Origin: Arthrobacter castelli DSM 16402 | Lineage (GTDB): Bacteria > Actinomycetota > Actinomycetes > Actinomycetales > Micrococcaceae | Length of the DNA stretch: 64,000 nucleotides | Direction: 5' to 3' | NCBI RefSeq assembly: GCF_000430705.1 | Contig: NZ_AUMN01000020.1 | Coordinates: forward strand, 1 to 64,000 | Part shown: positions 33,588 to 43,094 of the stretch, piece by piece | Numbering within the stretch: position 1 is the first letter of the stretch | Layout: every line of letters begins with the position of its first letter | Notes under the pieces: generated by a model | Databases searched by the model: none | What the model was told of the DNA's origin: nothing | What the model saw: the letters and a program-made list of their open reading frames with translations, nothing else | Translations under genes and position numbers: made by a program

Positions 33588-33765
33588 GCTCGTGGTTGAA
33601 ACAGCGAGCACAACCGTCAGTCTAACGGGCCGGCAAAAATCCCAGCTGTGGTTGGCGACGACGGGGGATAGTCCAAACGATGGGTCGTGATCCATCGAAC
33701 GGTTGATGTGAGCGCCTGGGGCCCTCCATAGATTGGAAGCAGTTATCCGTTTGAAAGGTAATCCG

Positions 33766-34206
33766 TTGAAGAAGCTCTTCTATTCCGCGTTTGCCTACAC
33801 CATCATTGGTCTCTTGTCCGGGCTGTACTACCGCGAACTGACCAAGGCACAGGATTTCGCCGGAGAGACCCAGCTCGCCGTGGTCCACACGCACCTTCTG
33901 GTACTGGGCACACTTGTCTTCCTCCTCGCCATGGTGCTGGAGAGGTCCTTCGGTATTTCCCGAAGCAAGCTGTTCAACTGGTTCTTCTGGCTCTTCAGCG
34001 CCGGGCTGGTGCTGACCGTCGGCATGCTGGTGGTGCATGGAACCATGACGGTGATGGGGGCCGAAGCAGGTGCCGCCATTGCGGGAATTGCCGGGATAGG
34101 CCACATCCTGCTGACCGCCGGTTTCGTCATCTTCTTCCTGGCCCTCCGCTCTGTGGCTTTCGGCGTCAAGAGCGGCTCCACGAACGTGGTGACGGCAGAC
34201 GCCTAG
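33766..34206 (+). CDS. DUF2871 membrane protein
   Basis: A 146-residue protein with four membrane helices. The DUF2871 pattern is clear: FAYTIIGLLSGLYYRELTK, AVVHTHLLVLGTLVFLLAM and GHILLTAGFVIFFLAL. Conserved His residues in VHTHLLVLG and GIGHILL recall haem- or metal-binding membrane proteins, but no function is established. TTG at 33766 with AAAGG eight bases upstream is preferred over the TTG at 33733. Its stop overlaps the stop of the convergent GntP gene by four bases. Confidence 0.78.
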   Translation: MKKLFYSAFAYTIIGLLSGLYYRELTKAQDFAGETQLAVVHTHLLVLGTLVFLLAMVLERSFGISRSKLFNWFFWLFSAGLVLTVGMLVVHGTMTVMGAEAGAAIAGIAGIGHILLTAGFVIFFLALRSVAFGVKSGSTNVVTADA

Positions 34207-35597
34207 GCGGAGGCGACGCCGAAGATCGCCCAGCTGAGCAGGAAGCCGACGAAGCCGATGATCGTCTCCATTACCGTCCACGTCTTCAGCGTCGTCTTCA
34301 CGTCCAGTTCGAGGAATTTGCCCACCAGCCAGAAGCCGGAGTCGTTGACGTGGCTGAGCATCACGGACCCGGCGCTCAGGGCCAGTACGATGGCGACAAC
34401 CTGCATGGCGTTATAGTCGCCGGCGGCCACCAGTGGCTGCATCAGTGCTGCCGAGGTGGTCAGCGCGACGGTGGCCGAGCCTTGTGCCACCCGGATGATG
34501 GTGGAGATGACGAAGCCGGCAATCATGATCGGCATTCCGATGTTCTCCAGCGAACCGGCCAGGGCGTCGCCAATGCCGCTGGCCACCAGCACGCCGCCGA
34601 ACATGCCGCCGGCGCCGGTGATCAGGATGATGGCGCAGATGGGGCCGAGGGAGCCATCCAGCAGTTTTTCGATGGTGCTCCGGCTGCGGCCGCGACGGGT
34701 GCCCAGCACCACGGAGGCGACGAGTACAGAGATGAGCAGCGCGATGGGTGTGGCGCCGAGGGTCTGGAGCACGCCGACCCAGGTGGCGTCGCCGTTGAGG
34801 ACGCCGCTGGTGGCAAGGGTGTTCAGCACGGTGTTCATGGTGATCAGCAGGATGGGCAACAGCAGCATGGCCACGACGACGCCGGCATGGGGCGGGTGCT
34901 CGTCGTGCTCCTGCTGGGGTCCGCCGCTGATGAATTCGGGCACCGGGCGAATGTTCTTCCGGCCGCTGACCTGTCCGAAGATATAACCGGCAACCACCCA
35001 GGTGGGCAGGGCGACGATGAGCCCGGCCAGCACCAGCAGTCCGACGTTGGCGTCCAGCAGGCTGGCCGCGGCCACCGGCCCGGGGTGCGGCACCAGGAAG
35101 ACGTGCATTACAGAGAATGCGCCGGCCGCGGGCAATGCGTACAGCAGGATGCCGCCGCCGAGCCTGCGGGCCACGGCGAAGATCACCGGCAGCATCACCA
35201 CGAGGGCGGCATCCAGGAAGACCGGGAAGCCGAAGATCAACGATGCGACGCCGAGGGCCAGCGGTGCGCGTTTCTCGCCGAAGAGGCGCATTAGCGAGTC
35301 GGCCAGGGCCTGCGCGCCGCCGCTGACTTCGACGAGGCGTCCGAGCATCACCCCGAGCCCCACCAGCAGGCCGACGCTGGCGATAGTGTCGCCGAATCCG
35401 GCGAGGAGCACGTCGGTGATGGATCCGGCCGGGATGCCGGTGACGAATGCCGTGAGCAGGCTGACCAGGATGAGCGCGACGAACGCGTGCATCTTGAATT
35501 TGATGATCAGGAACAGCAGTAGAGCAACTGCACCGGCAGCGATGAACATCAGCGGTGCTGTGCCCATCGGCTGGGTCCAGTTTTCGAGCACGTCCAT
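34203..35597 (-). CDS. GntP-family gluconate/galactonate permease
   Basis: A 464-residue H+ symporter of the GntP family with 12-14 helices. The N-terminal IIKFKMHAFVALILVSLLTA and the central FGFPVFLDAALVVMLPVIF and LVPHPGPVAAASLL are family signatures. It imports aldonates such as gluconate. As the last gene of the operon with DgoD, KDPGal aldolase and a KDGal kinase, D-galactonate is the most likely substrate. The 100 bp between it and the dehydratase gene are G-rich with repeated TGCGT but contain no clear promoter. Confidence 0.88.
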   Translation of the reverse strand: MDVLENWTQPMGTAPLMFIAAGAVALLLFLIIKFKMHAFVALILVSLLTAFVTGIPAGSITDVLLAGFGDTIASVGLLVGLGVMLGRLVEVSGGAQALADSLMRLFGEKRAPLALGVASLIFGFPVFLDAALVVMLPVIFAVARRLGGGILLYALPAAGAFSVMHVFLVPHPGPVAAASLLDANVGLLVLAGLIVALPTWVVAGYIFGQVSGRKNIRPVPEFISGGPQQEHDEHPPHAGVVVAMLLLPILLITMNTVLNTLATSGVLNGDATWVGVLQTLGATPIALLISVLVASVVLGTRRGRSRSTIEKLLDGSLGPICAIILITGAGGMFGGVLVASGIGDALAGSLENIGMPIMIAGFVISTIIRVAQGSATVALTTSAALMQPLVAAGDYNAMQVVAIVLALSAGSVMLSHVNDSGFWLVGKFLELDVKTTLKTWTVMETIIGFVGFLLSWAIFGVASA

Positions 35598-35696
35598 ACA
35601 GGTCAGGGTCCTTCCGTGGGGGTGGAAAACGCGTTGGGGGCCAGGGAATGCGTCAGGGGTGGGGGATGCGTTGGTGCGGTGGTGCGTTTACTTCAA

Positions 35697-36845
35697 TCAC
35701 CATTCGGCTATGGAACCGTCGGCGTGCCGCCACACAGGGTTGCGCCAGCGGTGGCCGACGCCGGCGCGTTCGAGGACGTAGTCCTCGTTGACGTCGATTC
35801 CCAGGCCCGGGCCGGTGGGGATGGTGACGTAGCCGTCGTCGTACGCAAAAACCGACGGATCGCGCACATAGTCGAGCAGGTCGTTGGTGGTGTTGTAATG
35901 GATGCCCAGGCTTTGTTCCTGGATGAAAGCGTTGTGGCAGCCGGCGTCGAGCTGCAGGCAGGTGGCCAGCGCGATCGGCCCCAGCGGGCAGTGCAGGGCG
36001 AGGCCGACGCCGTATGCCTCGGCCATTGCGGCGATTTTCCGGGTTTCGGTGATGCCGCCGGAGTGGGACGGGTCGGGCTGGATGATGTCGACGGCGCCGG
36101 AGGCCAGGATCTTTTTGAAGTCCCACCGGCTGTAGAGCCGCTCGCCGAGCGCGATGGGGGTGCTGGTGTGGCGCATCGCGTCGAGCAACCCGTCGGTTTC
36201 TTCGCTGAGCACAGGTTCCTCGATGAACATCAGCTTGAACTGCTCCAACTCGCGCAGCAGCACCTTGGCCATTGGCTTGTGCACCCGGCCGTGGAAGTCG
36301 ACGCCGATGCCGACGTTCGGTCCGACGGCGTCGCGGACCGCGCCGACGCTGTCGATGCAGTCCTGCACCTTGTCCCAGCTGTCCACGTACTGCAGCTCGC
36401 TGGTGCCGTTCATCTTCACCGCCGTGAAGCCGCGGTCGACGGTGTCCCGTGCCGCCGCCGCGGTGTCGGCCGGACGGTCGCCGCCGATCCAGGAGTAGAC
36501 CCGGATCGTGTCCCGCACGGATCCGCCGAGCAGTTCGGACACGGGCACGCCGAAGCTCTTGCCCTTGATGTCCCACAGCGCCTGGTCGATGCCGGCCAGC
36601 GCGCTCATCAGGATCGGCCCGCCGCGGTAGAAGCCCGAGCGGTACATGGTGCTCCACAGGTCTTCGATATGCCGCGGGTCCTTGCCGACGACGTAGTCGG
36701 ACAGCTCCTCCACGGCCGCTGCGACGGTGGCGGCCCGGCCTTCGACGACGGGCTCTCCCCAGCCGGTGACGCCGTCGTCCGTCTCAATCTTGAGGAAAAG
36801 CCAACGCGGCGGCACCTGGTAGGTGGTGAGTTTGGTGACCTTCAT
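35697..36845 (-). CDS. dgoD: D-galactonate dehydratase
   Basis: A 382-residue enolase-superfamily enzyme of normal DgoD length. It begins MKVTKLTTYQVPPRWLFLKI and has the metal-ligand strands GIGVDFHGRV, FIEEPVL and LGERLYSRWDF, plus LHCPLGPIALATCLQLDA near the C-terminus. It should dehydrate D-galactonate to 2-keto-3-deoxygalactonate using Mg2+. Its ATG directly follows the aldolase stop codon, so the two are co-translated. The downstream GntP permease and upstream kinase complete the De Ley-Doudoroff pathway for galactonate. Confidence 0.9.
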   Translation of the reverse strand: MKVTKLTTYQVPPRWLFLKIETDDGVTGWGEPVVEGRAATVAAAVEELSDYVVGKDPRHIEDLWSTMYRSGFYRGGPILMSALAGIDQALWDIKGKSFGVPVSELLGGSVRDTIRVYSWIGGDRPADTAAAARDTVDRGFTAVKMNGTSELQYVDSWDKVQDCIDSVGAVRDAVGPNVGIGVDFHGRVHKPMAKVLLRELEQFKLMFIEEPVLSEETDGLLDAMRHTSTPIALGERLYSRWDFKKILASGAVDIIQPDPSHSGGITETRKIAAMAEAYGVGLALHCPLGPIALATCLQLDAGCHNAFIQEQSLGIHYNTTNDLLDYVRDPSVFAYDDGYVTIPTGPGLGIDVNEDYVLERAGVGHRWRNPVWRHADGSIAEW

Positions 36846-37460
36846 TTAGCTGCTCCTGCCAATCAGGGTGGCCAGCCGGTCCAGCTGGCTGGCGTCTTCG
36901 AGTGCGGAGCCGACGGCGACCACGCTGGCGCCGGCGTCCAGGTACTCGGCGGCGTTGGTGGCGTTCATGCCGCCGGTGGCCACGACCTTCAGTCCGGGGA
37001 ACGGGCCGGGCATGGCCTTGAACCAGGCGGTGCCCAGCGCGGTGGCGGGGAAGGCCTTGACCCAGCCCATCCCCAGTTGCCGTGCCCGCTGGATTTCCGT
37101 GGGGGTGGCGACGCCGGGCAAGTGGGGGAGTCCGGCGTCGATGCTGGCATGCGCAACGTCAGGGTCCAAGCCGGGGGCGACGGTGAACGCGGCGCCGTTG
37201 GCGTCGGCCTGCCGCACCTGCTCGAGGCTGACCACGGTCCCGGCGCCGACCTGGTGCCCGCGTTGCCGGCCGGCCGCGATGGCCGCGGCGAGGCTGTCGA
37301 TGGCCGCCGGCGTCTCGATAGGCACCTCCACGCTGGTGATGCCCAGGCCCCAGGCGGTTTCGGCCAGTTCGACGGTCTTCTCCGGGCTGAAACCGCGCAG
37401 AATGGCCATTACCGGGCATTGCGCGAATGTGTTGTCGAACCACTCGTTCATGGCCGCCAT
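36846..37460 (-). CDS. dgoA: 2-dehydro-3-deoxy-6-phosphogalactonate aldolase
   Basis: A 204-residue KDPG/KDPGal-family aldolase. The catalytic Glu lies in SVEVPIETP, the phosphate-binding loop in VGAGTVVSLEQV, and the Schiff-base Lys in GWVKAFPATALG. It splits KDPGal into pyruvate and glyceraldehyde 3-phosphate. GGAG is best placed for the ATG at 37460, which overlaps the IclR gene by 13 bases; the ATG at 37451 is possible. It abuts dgoD. KDPG aldolase is the alternative assignment, but the DgoD and KDGal kinase neighbours favour galactonate. Confidence 0.88.
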   Translation of the reverse strand: MAAMNEWFDNTFAQCPVMAILRGFSPEKTVELAETAWGLGITSVEVPIETPAAIDSLAAAIAAGRQRGHQVGAGTVVSLEQVRQADANGAAFTVAPGLDPDVAHASIDAGLPHLPGVATPTEIQRARQLGMGWVKAFPATALGTAWFKAMPGPFPGLKVVATGGMNATNAAEYLDAGASVVAVGSALEDASQLDRLATLIGRSS

Positions 37461-38191
37461 CCGATCTCCTTCGATATTGACGTTGTGACTTCTTTTAGCC
37501 GGGGCGCCAGCTGCTGCAGCTCATCGAGGTCCGCCCTCGCCTTCAGCGACGTGATGGAGGCCGAGGCAAACACTGCCCCGCCGGCGTCGTGCAGTGGCAT
37601 CGCGATGCAGTTCACGTAGTCCTCGTACTCGCCGGCATCGACCGCCCACCCCTGGTCACGGACGTGGTCCAGTTCGCGCCGGAAGGCGTCGGGTGAGGTG
37701 ATGGTGGCGTCTGTGTAGCTCTCGAAAGAGCAGGATTCGAGCATGGCGTCGACGACGGCGGCGCTCTGGTGGGCGAGGATGGCCTTGCTGACGCCGGAGG
37801 TGTGCAGCACCACGGGCTGGCCGATCTGCGAGTACAGCCTCACCATCCCGGGCTGTTCGATCTTGTCCACGTAGGCGATCGAGCGGCCCTGGAGTTCGGC
37901 CAAGTGGATGGTGTGCGAGCAGGACTCGCCGAGGGCAGCCAGGTGGGGTTTGGCGACGGCGGCCAGGTCGAACTGTTCCTGGGCGACATGCGCCAGGCCG
38001 GTCAGCCGGTAACCCACCCCGTACAGCCCGTCATTGCGGCGCCGGGCCAGCCCGGTTTCGGACAACGTCTGCAGCATGCGCAGCGCGGTTGAACGGTGCA
38101 CCTGAAGATGCTCTGCCACCTCCGACGGCGTCCTGGGCCGGATGCTGACGAACTCCAGGATGTCGGCGGCGCGCTGGATACTCTGCGACAT
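37448..38191 (-). CDS. IclR-family regulator of the galactonate operon
   Basis: A 247-residue IclR protein: N-terminal HTH (SIQRAADILEFVSIRPRTPSEVAEHL as conserved start, then HRSTALRMLQTL) and a GAF-like effector domain (AILAHQSAAVVDAML, VDAGEYEDYVNCIAMPL). It lies inside the operon, two bases after the kinase stop and overlapping the aldolase start, so it is co-regulated with the pathway. In E. coli this role is played by the GntR protein DgoR; here an unrelated family has taken it over. The likely operator is the TGCAAC repeat cluster before the kinase gene. Confidence 0.88.
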   Translation of the reverse strand: MSQSIQRAADILEFVSIRPRTPSEVAEHLQVHRSTALRMLQTLSETGLARRRNDGLYGVGYRLTGLAHVAQEQFDLAAVAKPHLAALGESCSHTIHLAELQGRSIAYVDKIEQPGMVRLYSQIGQPVVLHTSGVSKAILAHQSAAVVDAMLESCSFESYTDATITSPDAFRRELDHVRDQGWAVDAGEYEDYVNCIAMPLHDAGGAVFASASITSLKARADLDELQQLAPRLKEVTTSISKEIGWRP

Positions 38192-38193
38192 GG

Positions 38194-39123
38194 TCAGCGG
38201 CCTGTCTCGGGGACGAAGTCGTCATAGCTGCCAAGTGCCCGTGCGGCCAACCGGTGGCCGTGCTGCAACCGGGTGTGCGGGTCGTCGGACCGCAGCAGTG
38301 CGGAGAGGTAGCCGGCGGCGAAGGCGTCTCCGGCGCCGACCGGCTCGACCACGTCCACGGTCTCGGCCGGCACGAATGTTGTGGTTCCGGAGGCAATCTC
38401 GGTGGCGCCGACGTCGTCATCCTTGACCACGACGGTGCCGCCGCTGTCGATAAAGGCGGCGATGGATTCCGCGCTACTGGTGCCCCACAGTATCTCCGCC
38501 TCGTCCCGCCCGACCAGTACGACGTCTGCCTGGCGGGCGAAGTCCGCCAACACGCCTGCGGCCTGTTCGACGGACCAAAGACCCGAGCGGTAATTGACGT
38601 CGAAGGAGACCATGGTTCCGTCACGCCGGGCGCGGGCGAAGATGTCCGTGAGCAACCCGCAGCAGGACTCCGAGAGGGCTGCGGTGATGCCGGAGACGTG
38701 GATGAGCCGGGCCTCGGCCAGGGGCAGGTCTTCGAGGATCGCCATGGACATTTTCGACGCCGCCGAGCCACTGCGATAGTAATGCACCTTTGTCGCGCCC
38801 GGTTGGGGATCCTTGAAATAGACGCCTGTCGGGGCCTCCTCTATGACCCGCACGTGGGAGGTGTCGACGCCGTGCCGGTTCAAGGTGGACAGCAGCCGGC
38901 GGCCGAACGGGTCGTCGCCGACCTGGCTGACCCAGCCGGCGCGGTGGCCCATCTCGGCCAGGTACAGCGCGACCGTTGACTCCGCACCGCCGAAGCTGAT
39001 GGTGCAGGCGGCAGCGTGCTCGAGGCCTTGGCCGTCCGAAGGGGACACCAGCGCCATCGACTCGCCCACGCAGATGACCCCCGGGGCGCCCGTGGTGCTC
39101 CGGTCCTGGTCGGATAGAGACAT
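38194..39123 (-). CDS. PfkB-family 2-keto-3-deoxygalactonate/gluconate kinase
   Basis: A 309-residue ribokinase-fold kinase. N-terminal ICVGESMALVSPSDG and SFGGAESTVALYLAEMG, and the C-terminal ATP site VEPVGAGDAFAAGYLSALL, are PfkB signatures. It should phosphorylate KDGal (or KDG) at C6 to feed the aldolase. E. coli DgoK belongs to a different kinase family, so no symbol is given. The ATG at 39123 with AGGAAG upstream gives normal length; the longer frame runs through the operator region. It is the first gene of the operon. Confidence 0.87.
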   Translation of the reverse strand: MSLSDQDRSTTGAPGVICVGESMALVSPSDGQGLEHAAACTISFGGAESTVALYLAEMGHRAGWVSQVGDDPFGRRLLSTLNRHGVDTSHVRVIEEAPTGVYFKDPQPGATKVHYYRSGSAASKMSMAILEDLPLAEARLIHVSGITAALSESCCGLLTDIFARARRDGTMVSFDVNYRSGLWSVEQAAGVLADFARQADVVLVGRDEAEILWGTSSAESIAAFIDSGGTVVVKDDDVGATEIASGTTTFVPAETVDVVEPVGAGDAFAAGYLSALLRSDDPHTRLQHGHRLAARALGSYDDFVPETGR

Positions 39124-39162
39124 GCCGGTGGCAACTTCCTGTGTGCTGGGCGTTCCGATACG

Positions 39163-39197
39163 TGCAACATATGCAACAACGATGTTTAATGTGCAAC
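39163..39197. promoter_or_regulatory. TGCAAC repeats upstream of the galactonate operon
   Basis: TGCAAC occurs at 39163-39168, 39172-39177 and 39192-39197, with a further GGCAAC at 39130-39135. The first two are 9 bp apart. They lie 40-75 bp before the kinase start, where a regulator would act. The IclR protein of the operon is the natural candidate. The remainder of the gap to 39288 shows no other element. Confidence 0.5.
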
Positions 39198-39288
39198 GCG
39201 AGAACAAACGTTACGGGCATCACACCATCGGGCGCAAGTCCCCGCTGAAATCCCGCCAATCCATTGGGCGCGGGCGACGCGTGCTGGC

Positions 39289-40722
39289 TCAGGCCAGCAG
39301 GTAGACGGCGGCACCGAGGACGGCCACCACCGCGACGTTGGTCGCCACCACCGGACGGAAGACGGTGCCGAACGGCGTCGTGCGGTGGCTGCCGCCGTCG
39401 GCCACCGAGATCGCCAACGCCACCCTCGGCGGTGCCGACATGAAAGTTACTGAGGCCGCCGCGTTCTGGCCGGCAAGGGCGACTAGTCGGCTGCTGTTCA
39501 GCTGCTCGGCCGCCTGCACGGTACTGGTGGAGAACATCGCCGCCGAGCCGGTGTTGGATCCCGTGATGAAACCGCCGATTCCACCGATCACGGGAATCAG
39601 CGTCAAATACGGCTTCCCAAGCTGCGCGGCATAACCAGCCATGGCACTGCTCATTCCGCTGGCCGCCAGGATCCCGCCAAGGACCAGGAAGGCGCCGGTG
39701 GCATAACCGATGGCCCACCAGGTGCCCAATCCTTCGACGAACAGCCGGGGCAGACGCCGGGTGGGCATACCGACCAGCTTCGGCGTCACTGCGCAGGTAA
39801 TCAGCAACCAGAGGGCCGGGCTTGCCGCGTACTCCGCCAGCGAGCCGGCGTCGAACGCGTCCAACAGCAGGCTGGTGCCGAGCAGGCCGCAAATCAGCAC
39901 CGAATAGGGCAGCACCGCCCGCCGGATCGGCCCCCGGAACGACGCCCTCGAGCCATCCCGGAACCGGGCGATCAGCAGCGTCGCGGCAATGCCTGTCAGC
40001 GTGGCCGCCACACCGGCCAGGGGCACCGAGATGAAGTAGTTGAAGCCAATCAGTACGACCCACATCAGTAGGCTGACGCCGACGGCGTGCGGCATGTAGG
40101 GCACGGCCCGGCGGAAACCAAAGGCGATGACCAGCGACGTCAGGCTCATGACCAGCAGCACCGGCAGGTTGAAGACCGCGCTCCACGTGCCCAGCAGCCG
40201 GAAACTGACGTTACCCAGTTCTGCAGCCACCAGCGTGCCGGGAGCCAGCGAACCCCAGGCGCCGGAAGTGAGGCCCAGCAGTCCCACCGTTGCCGCGCGG
40301 GTCGGCGAGAGGCCGAAATGCAGCAGGATCGGAATGCCCACGATCACCCCGAGGCCAAAACCCGTGACCGACTCGGCGAAGGCTGTAATGCCCAGCACTA
40401 CCAGCAGTACGGCCCGTTGTGGGTTGGAACAGGCTCTCTCCACCCACTCCGAAATGACCTGTTGCGCCCCGGACGCCCGCAACAGCCCGCCCAGCAGCAC
40501 CCCGCCGAGGATGATCAGCAGCACCTCGATCACCACCGGTCCCAGCGATGAGGCGACCTCGGCCGCGCTCGCGGGTGAGATGGGAAAGGCCAGGGCGCTG
40601 ACGACGACGGCGGTCAGCACGGCCGCCGATGCGGCGATGGAGGACCGGATTCCCAGGCCGAGCAGCAGGCAGGCGCACACAATCGGGGTCGAGGCGAGCA
40701 ACGCCGTCGACCATTCCACCAT
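39289..40722 (-). CDS. LctP-like carboxylate permease
   Basis: A 477-residue membrane protein with about 13 helices. LITAFAESVTGFGLG-type sequence (GITAFAESVTGFGLGVIVGI), TVGLLGLTSGAWGSLAPGT and the second-half GGIGGFITGSNTGSAAMFSTS match the two symmetric loops of L-lactate permeases (LctP/LldP). It should import lactate, glycolate or a related carboxylate with H+. GGAGG seven bases upstream supports the ATG at 40722. It lies between the galactonate operon and the benE pseudogene, with no enzyme partner, so the substrate is open. Confidence 0.78.
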   Translation of the reverse strand: MVEWSTALLASTPIVCACLLLGLGIRSSIAASAAVLTAVVVSALAFPISPASAAEVASSLGPVVIEVLLIILGGVLLGGLLRASGAQQVISEWVERACSNPQRAVLLVVLGITAFAESVTGFGLGVIVGIPILLHFGLSPTRAATVGLLGLTSGAWGSLAPGTLVAAELGNVSFRLLGTWSAVFNLPVLLVMSLTSLVIAFGFRRAVPYMPHAVGVSLLMWVVLIGFNYFISVPLAGVAATLTGIAATLLIARFRDGSRASFRGPIRRAVLPYSVLICGLLGTSLLLDAFDAGSLAEYAASPALWLLITCAVTPKLVGMPTRRLPRLFVEGLGTWWAIGYATGAFLVLGGILAASGMSSAMAGYAAQLGKPYLTLIPVIGGIGGFITGSNTGSAAMFSTSTVQAAEQLNSSRLVALAGQNAAASVTFMSAPPRVALAISVADGGSHRTTPFGTVFRPVVATNVAVVAVLGAAVYLLA

Positions 40723-40808
40723 GCGCGCACCTCCAGCAGGCCACGGCGGATGCACCGGGCCCGAGGAGCCATTCTAGCTGGATCAATCGGACGTTAGGCT
40801 CGAGCCCG

Positions 40809-41803
40809 CTAAGCACCCGCCCGGACGGCGTGCTGGTTGCAGCGGCGGAGCACCAGATAGGCGACGCTGCCTGCCAGCAGTCCCCAGAACGGTGACACGA
40901 TGCCCAGCGGACATCTTCGTGGGCTTCCAGGCCGGAGCAGATGCCTGCGGTGACGGCCGCCAGGTTGATGCCGTGCGAGCCGAACGGAGCCGACACCAGC
41001 CAGGCCAGGGACGCGCCGCTGAGCACGAGCTTGTCATTCACCCGGTATCCGGAGGTGCGCATGACGGCCAGGCCCGGACCGTTCTGGCCCGCCATAGTGA
41101 CGATCATCAGTGGAATGGAGATGCTGATGATCGCCTGGAGATCGAAGGTCGGCGTGGTCCAGATGGGTCCGCTTAGGTCCCATTCGAGCGCCGGTGCTGA
41201 GGCTTGTCCCGTCGCGGCGCTGAGGGCCGCGCCCACCACCACCGCCAGCAGCACGGCATAGCGGGGCGTGAGCCGTCGGTCGATCAGGAAGGCGGCCGCC
41301 AGCGCGCCTGCGATTATTGGGGAACTGACGACGGCGGAGGCCACGTTGAGCACGAACGGCAGCAGGACTCCGGCGAATACGGCGGCTATGACCGGTTTGG
41401 GCACGATCGACAGAGGCTTGCCGAAAAGACCGGTCGCGCCCAGGAACAGTGCCAGCAGCGCCGCCACAATATAGGCGCCGATTGCATCACTGTAGTCGTA
41501 GTCGCCGAGGGCGGTCAGCAACAGAGCTGCGCCCGGGATGGACCACGCGACCACCACCGGCTGGCGGGCGACCAGGCTCAGGACAATGCAGGTCACGCCG
41601 CTGGCCACGGCGATGGCCCAGATCCACGACGTCGTTTGCGCCGTGCTCAACCCGGTACTGCGGGCAGCCTGCAACACGACCAGCATCGGGCCCGCGTATG
41701 AGACCGCGACAGCAACGAAGCCGGCAGTCACCGCTGACAGCGACATCGAGGCCCGTAGGCCGGGTCACTTCTGCCGATCCGGCTTGGTCAGTGTTCGCGC
41801 CAT
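40809..41803 (-). pseudogene. benE: benE-like benzoate/H+ symporter, broken by a stop and an internal deletion
   Basis: From the ATG at 41803 (AGGAAGG upstream) the frame reads MARTLTKPDRQK, then TGA at 41767-41765, then PGLRASMSLSAVTAGFVAV, which is the usual start of a BenE protein. Good BenE sequence continues (AWSIPGAALLLTAL, SAPFGSHGINLAAVTAGICS, EAHED) until about 40904. There it jumps, with a frame change, straight to the BenE C-terminal helix (GIVSPFWGLLAGSVAYLVL) and a stop at 40809. About 100 residues are missing. BenE normally imports benzoate; this copy cannot make a full transporter. Confidence 0.8.
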
Positions 41804-42041
41804 CAGCGCCCGCCTTCCTGATTCGTGCGGAATGTGCCGGTCACTGTAGCGGAAATCACCCCTATCGGTGCGCCGGTTTTGGATATGAATTCGGCGGCTC
41901 TGGCACGGGAACTTTCCCAATGTGGGGCCAGGTCGGCCCGGGGGCCGCAGCACCTGCGCCACAAGTGGGTGGGAGACTGGAACCAATAGAATTCTGTCGT
42001 CTGGGCGCACTGGTTGCCGGGCCGGTTGAAAGGGAGTACGG

Positions 42042-42977
42042 ATGCGGGTATTGATTGCGGGCGCGGGAGCTACTGGAGGCGCCTTTGGAAGCCGGCTCCA
42101 GGAAGCGGGCAAGGATGTGACGTACCTTGTTCGCCCCGGACGCCAGCAGCTCCTCCAAAGGGATGGTCTGCGGTTCCTTGCCCCGGACGGCGAACGGACT
42201 AACGCGGTCACAGCAATTTCCAGTGTCCCCGAGGGCGATCACTACGACTTGGTGGTGATCGCGGTGAAAGCACCAGCACTCAAGAGCATCCTCGACAATG
42301 CTGGCCCGGCAATTGGCAACAAGACGCTGATTTTGCCGTTCCTCAACGGCTTTGACCATATTGATCTGCTCGAAGACGCGTATCCAGGGCAGGTTATTGG
42401 TGGTCTGGTGAAGATCGTCGCCATGGTCGACGACGCCGGCGCCATCCGGCAGATGGCGCCACTGTCCACAATGACCATCGGATCGTTGACGCCTGATCCG
42501 CTTCCTGACTCCCTGGTGGAAACCCTGGACGTTCCCGGCATCGACCTGACCGTCACGAACACGATAAAGCAGCAACTCTGGGAAAAATGGGCGTTCATCA
42601 GCGCAGCAGGAGCCATCACCTGCCTGCTGCGCAACAATGTGGCCGCGATCCTCGAAGCAGGAGGGCGCTCGCAGATCCTGCAGGCCATCGCCGAAACTGA
42701 AAGCGTTGCGGCAGCAGCCGGCTACCCGGTGAGCGAGTCAGGGCATCAGCAGAGCCTTGACATCCTGACGGCTCCCGGTTCAGCGTTTACGTCTTCGGTG
42801 TACCGCGATCTGCAAAGCGGGCAAGCAGTCGAAGCTGAGCACCTTCTTGGCTCCTTGTCGGCCCGGGCCCGCACCTTGAATGTCGATACACCGTTCCTGG
42901 ACCTCGCCGTGACACAGGTGCGGGCTCACCACATCAATCACACCGGAGGAGGGATCTTCGACTCTGCCTCCGCCTGA
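42042..42977 (+). CDS. Ketopantoate reductase family (ApbA/PanE) protein
   Basis: A 311-residue two-domain reductase. The N-terminal NADPH site is VLIAGAGATGGAFGSRLQEAG, followed by VTYLVRPGRQQLL and DLVVIAVKAPAL; the C-terminal helical domain contains LWEKWAFISAAGAITCLLR, matching the ApbA_C active-site Lys region. True PanE makes pantoate for CoA, but paralogues reduce other 2-keto acids, and nothing nearby belongs to CoA synthesis. GAAAGGGAG precedes the ATG. The 238-bp upstream gap contains TAGAAT as a possible -10 and nothing else notable. Confidence 0.85.
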   Translation: MRVLIAGAGATGGAFGSRLQEAGKDVTYLVRPGRQQLLQRDGLRFLAPDGERTNAVTAISSVPEGDHYDLVVIAVKAPALKSILDNAGPAIGNKTLILPFLNGFDHIDLLEDAYPGQVIGGLVKIVAMVDDAGAIRQMAPLSTMTIGSLTPDPLPDSLVETLDVPGIDLTVTNTIKQQLWEKWAFISAAGAITCLLRNNVAAILEAGGRSQILQAIAETESVAAAAGYPVSESGHQQSLDILTAPGSAFTSSVYRDLQSGQAVEAEHLLGSLSARARTLNVDTPFLDLAVTQVRAHHINHTGGGIFDSASA

Positions 42978-43094
42978 AGCGTGTCCGGCCGGGGCCCCAC
43001 TCCTTGGAAATGGAATGTTGGTGCCGTCCCGGCCGCGTTGCCGAAGCGGGCGAGGGCACTGAATAGTCGGGCCACGGCGTGTTATACCTAGCGT

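Noticed and set aside
35616-37619. Plus-strand 667-codon frame opposite dgoD and the aldolase
   Set aside because: Composition is Gly/Val/Asp-rich without motifs, and the opposite strand carries two well-conserved enzymes; it is a shadow frame.
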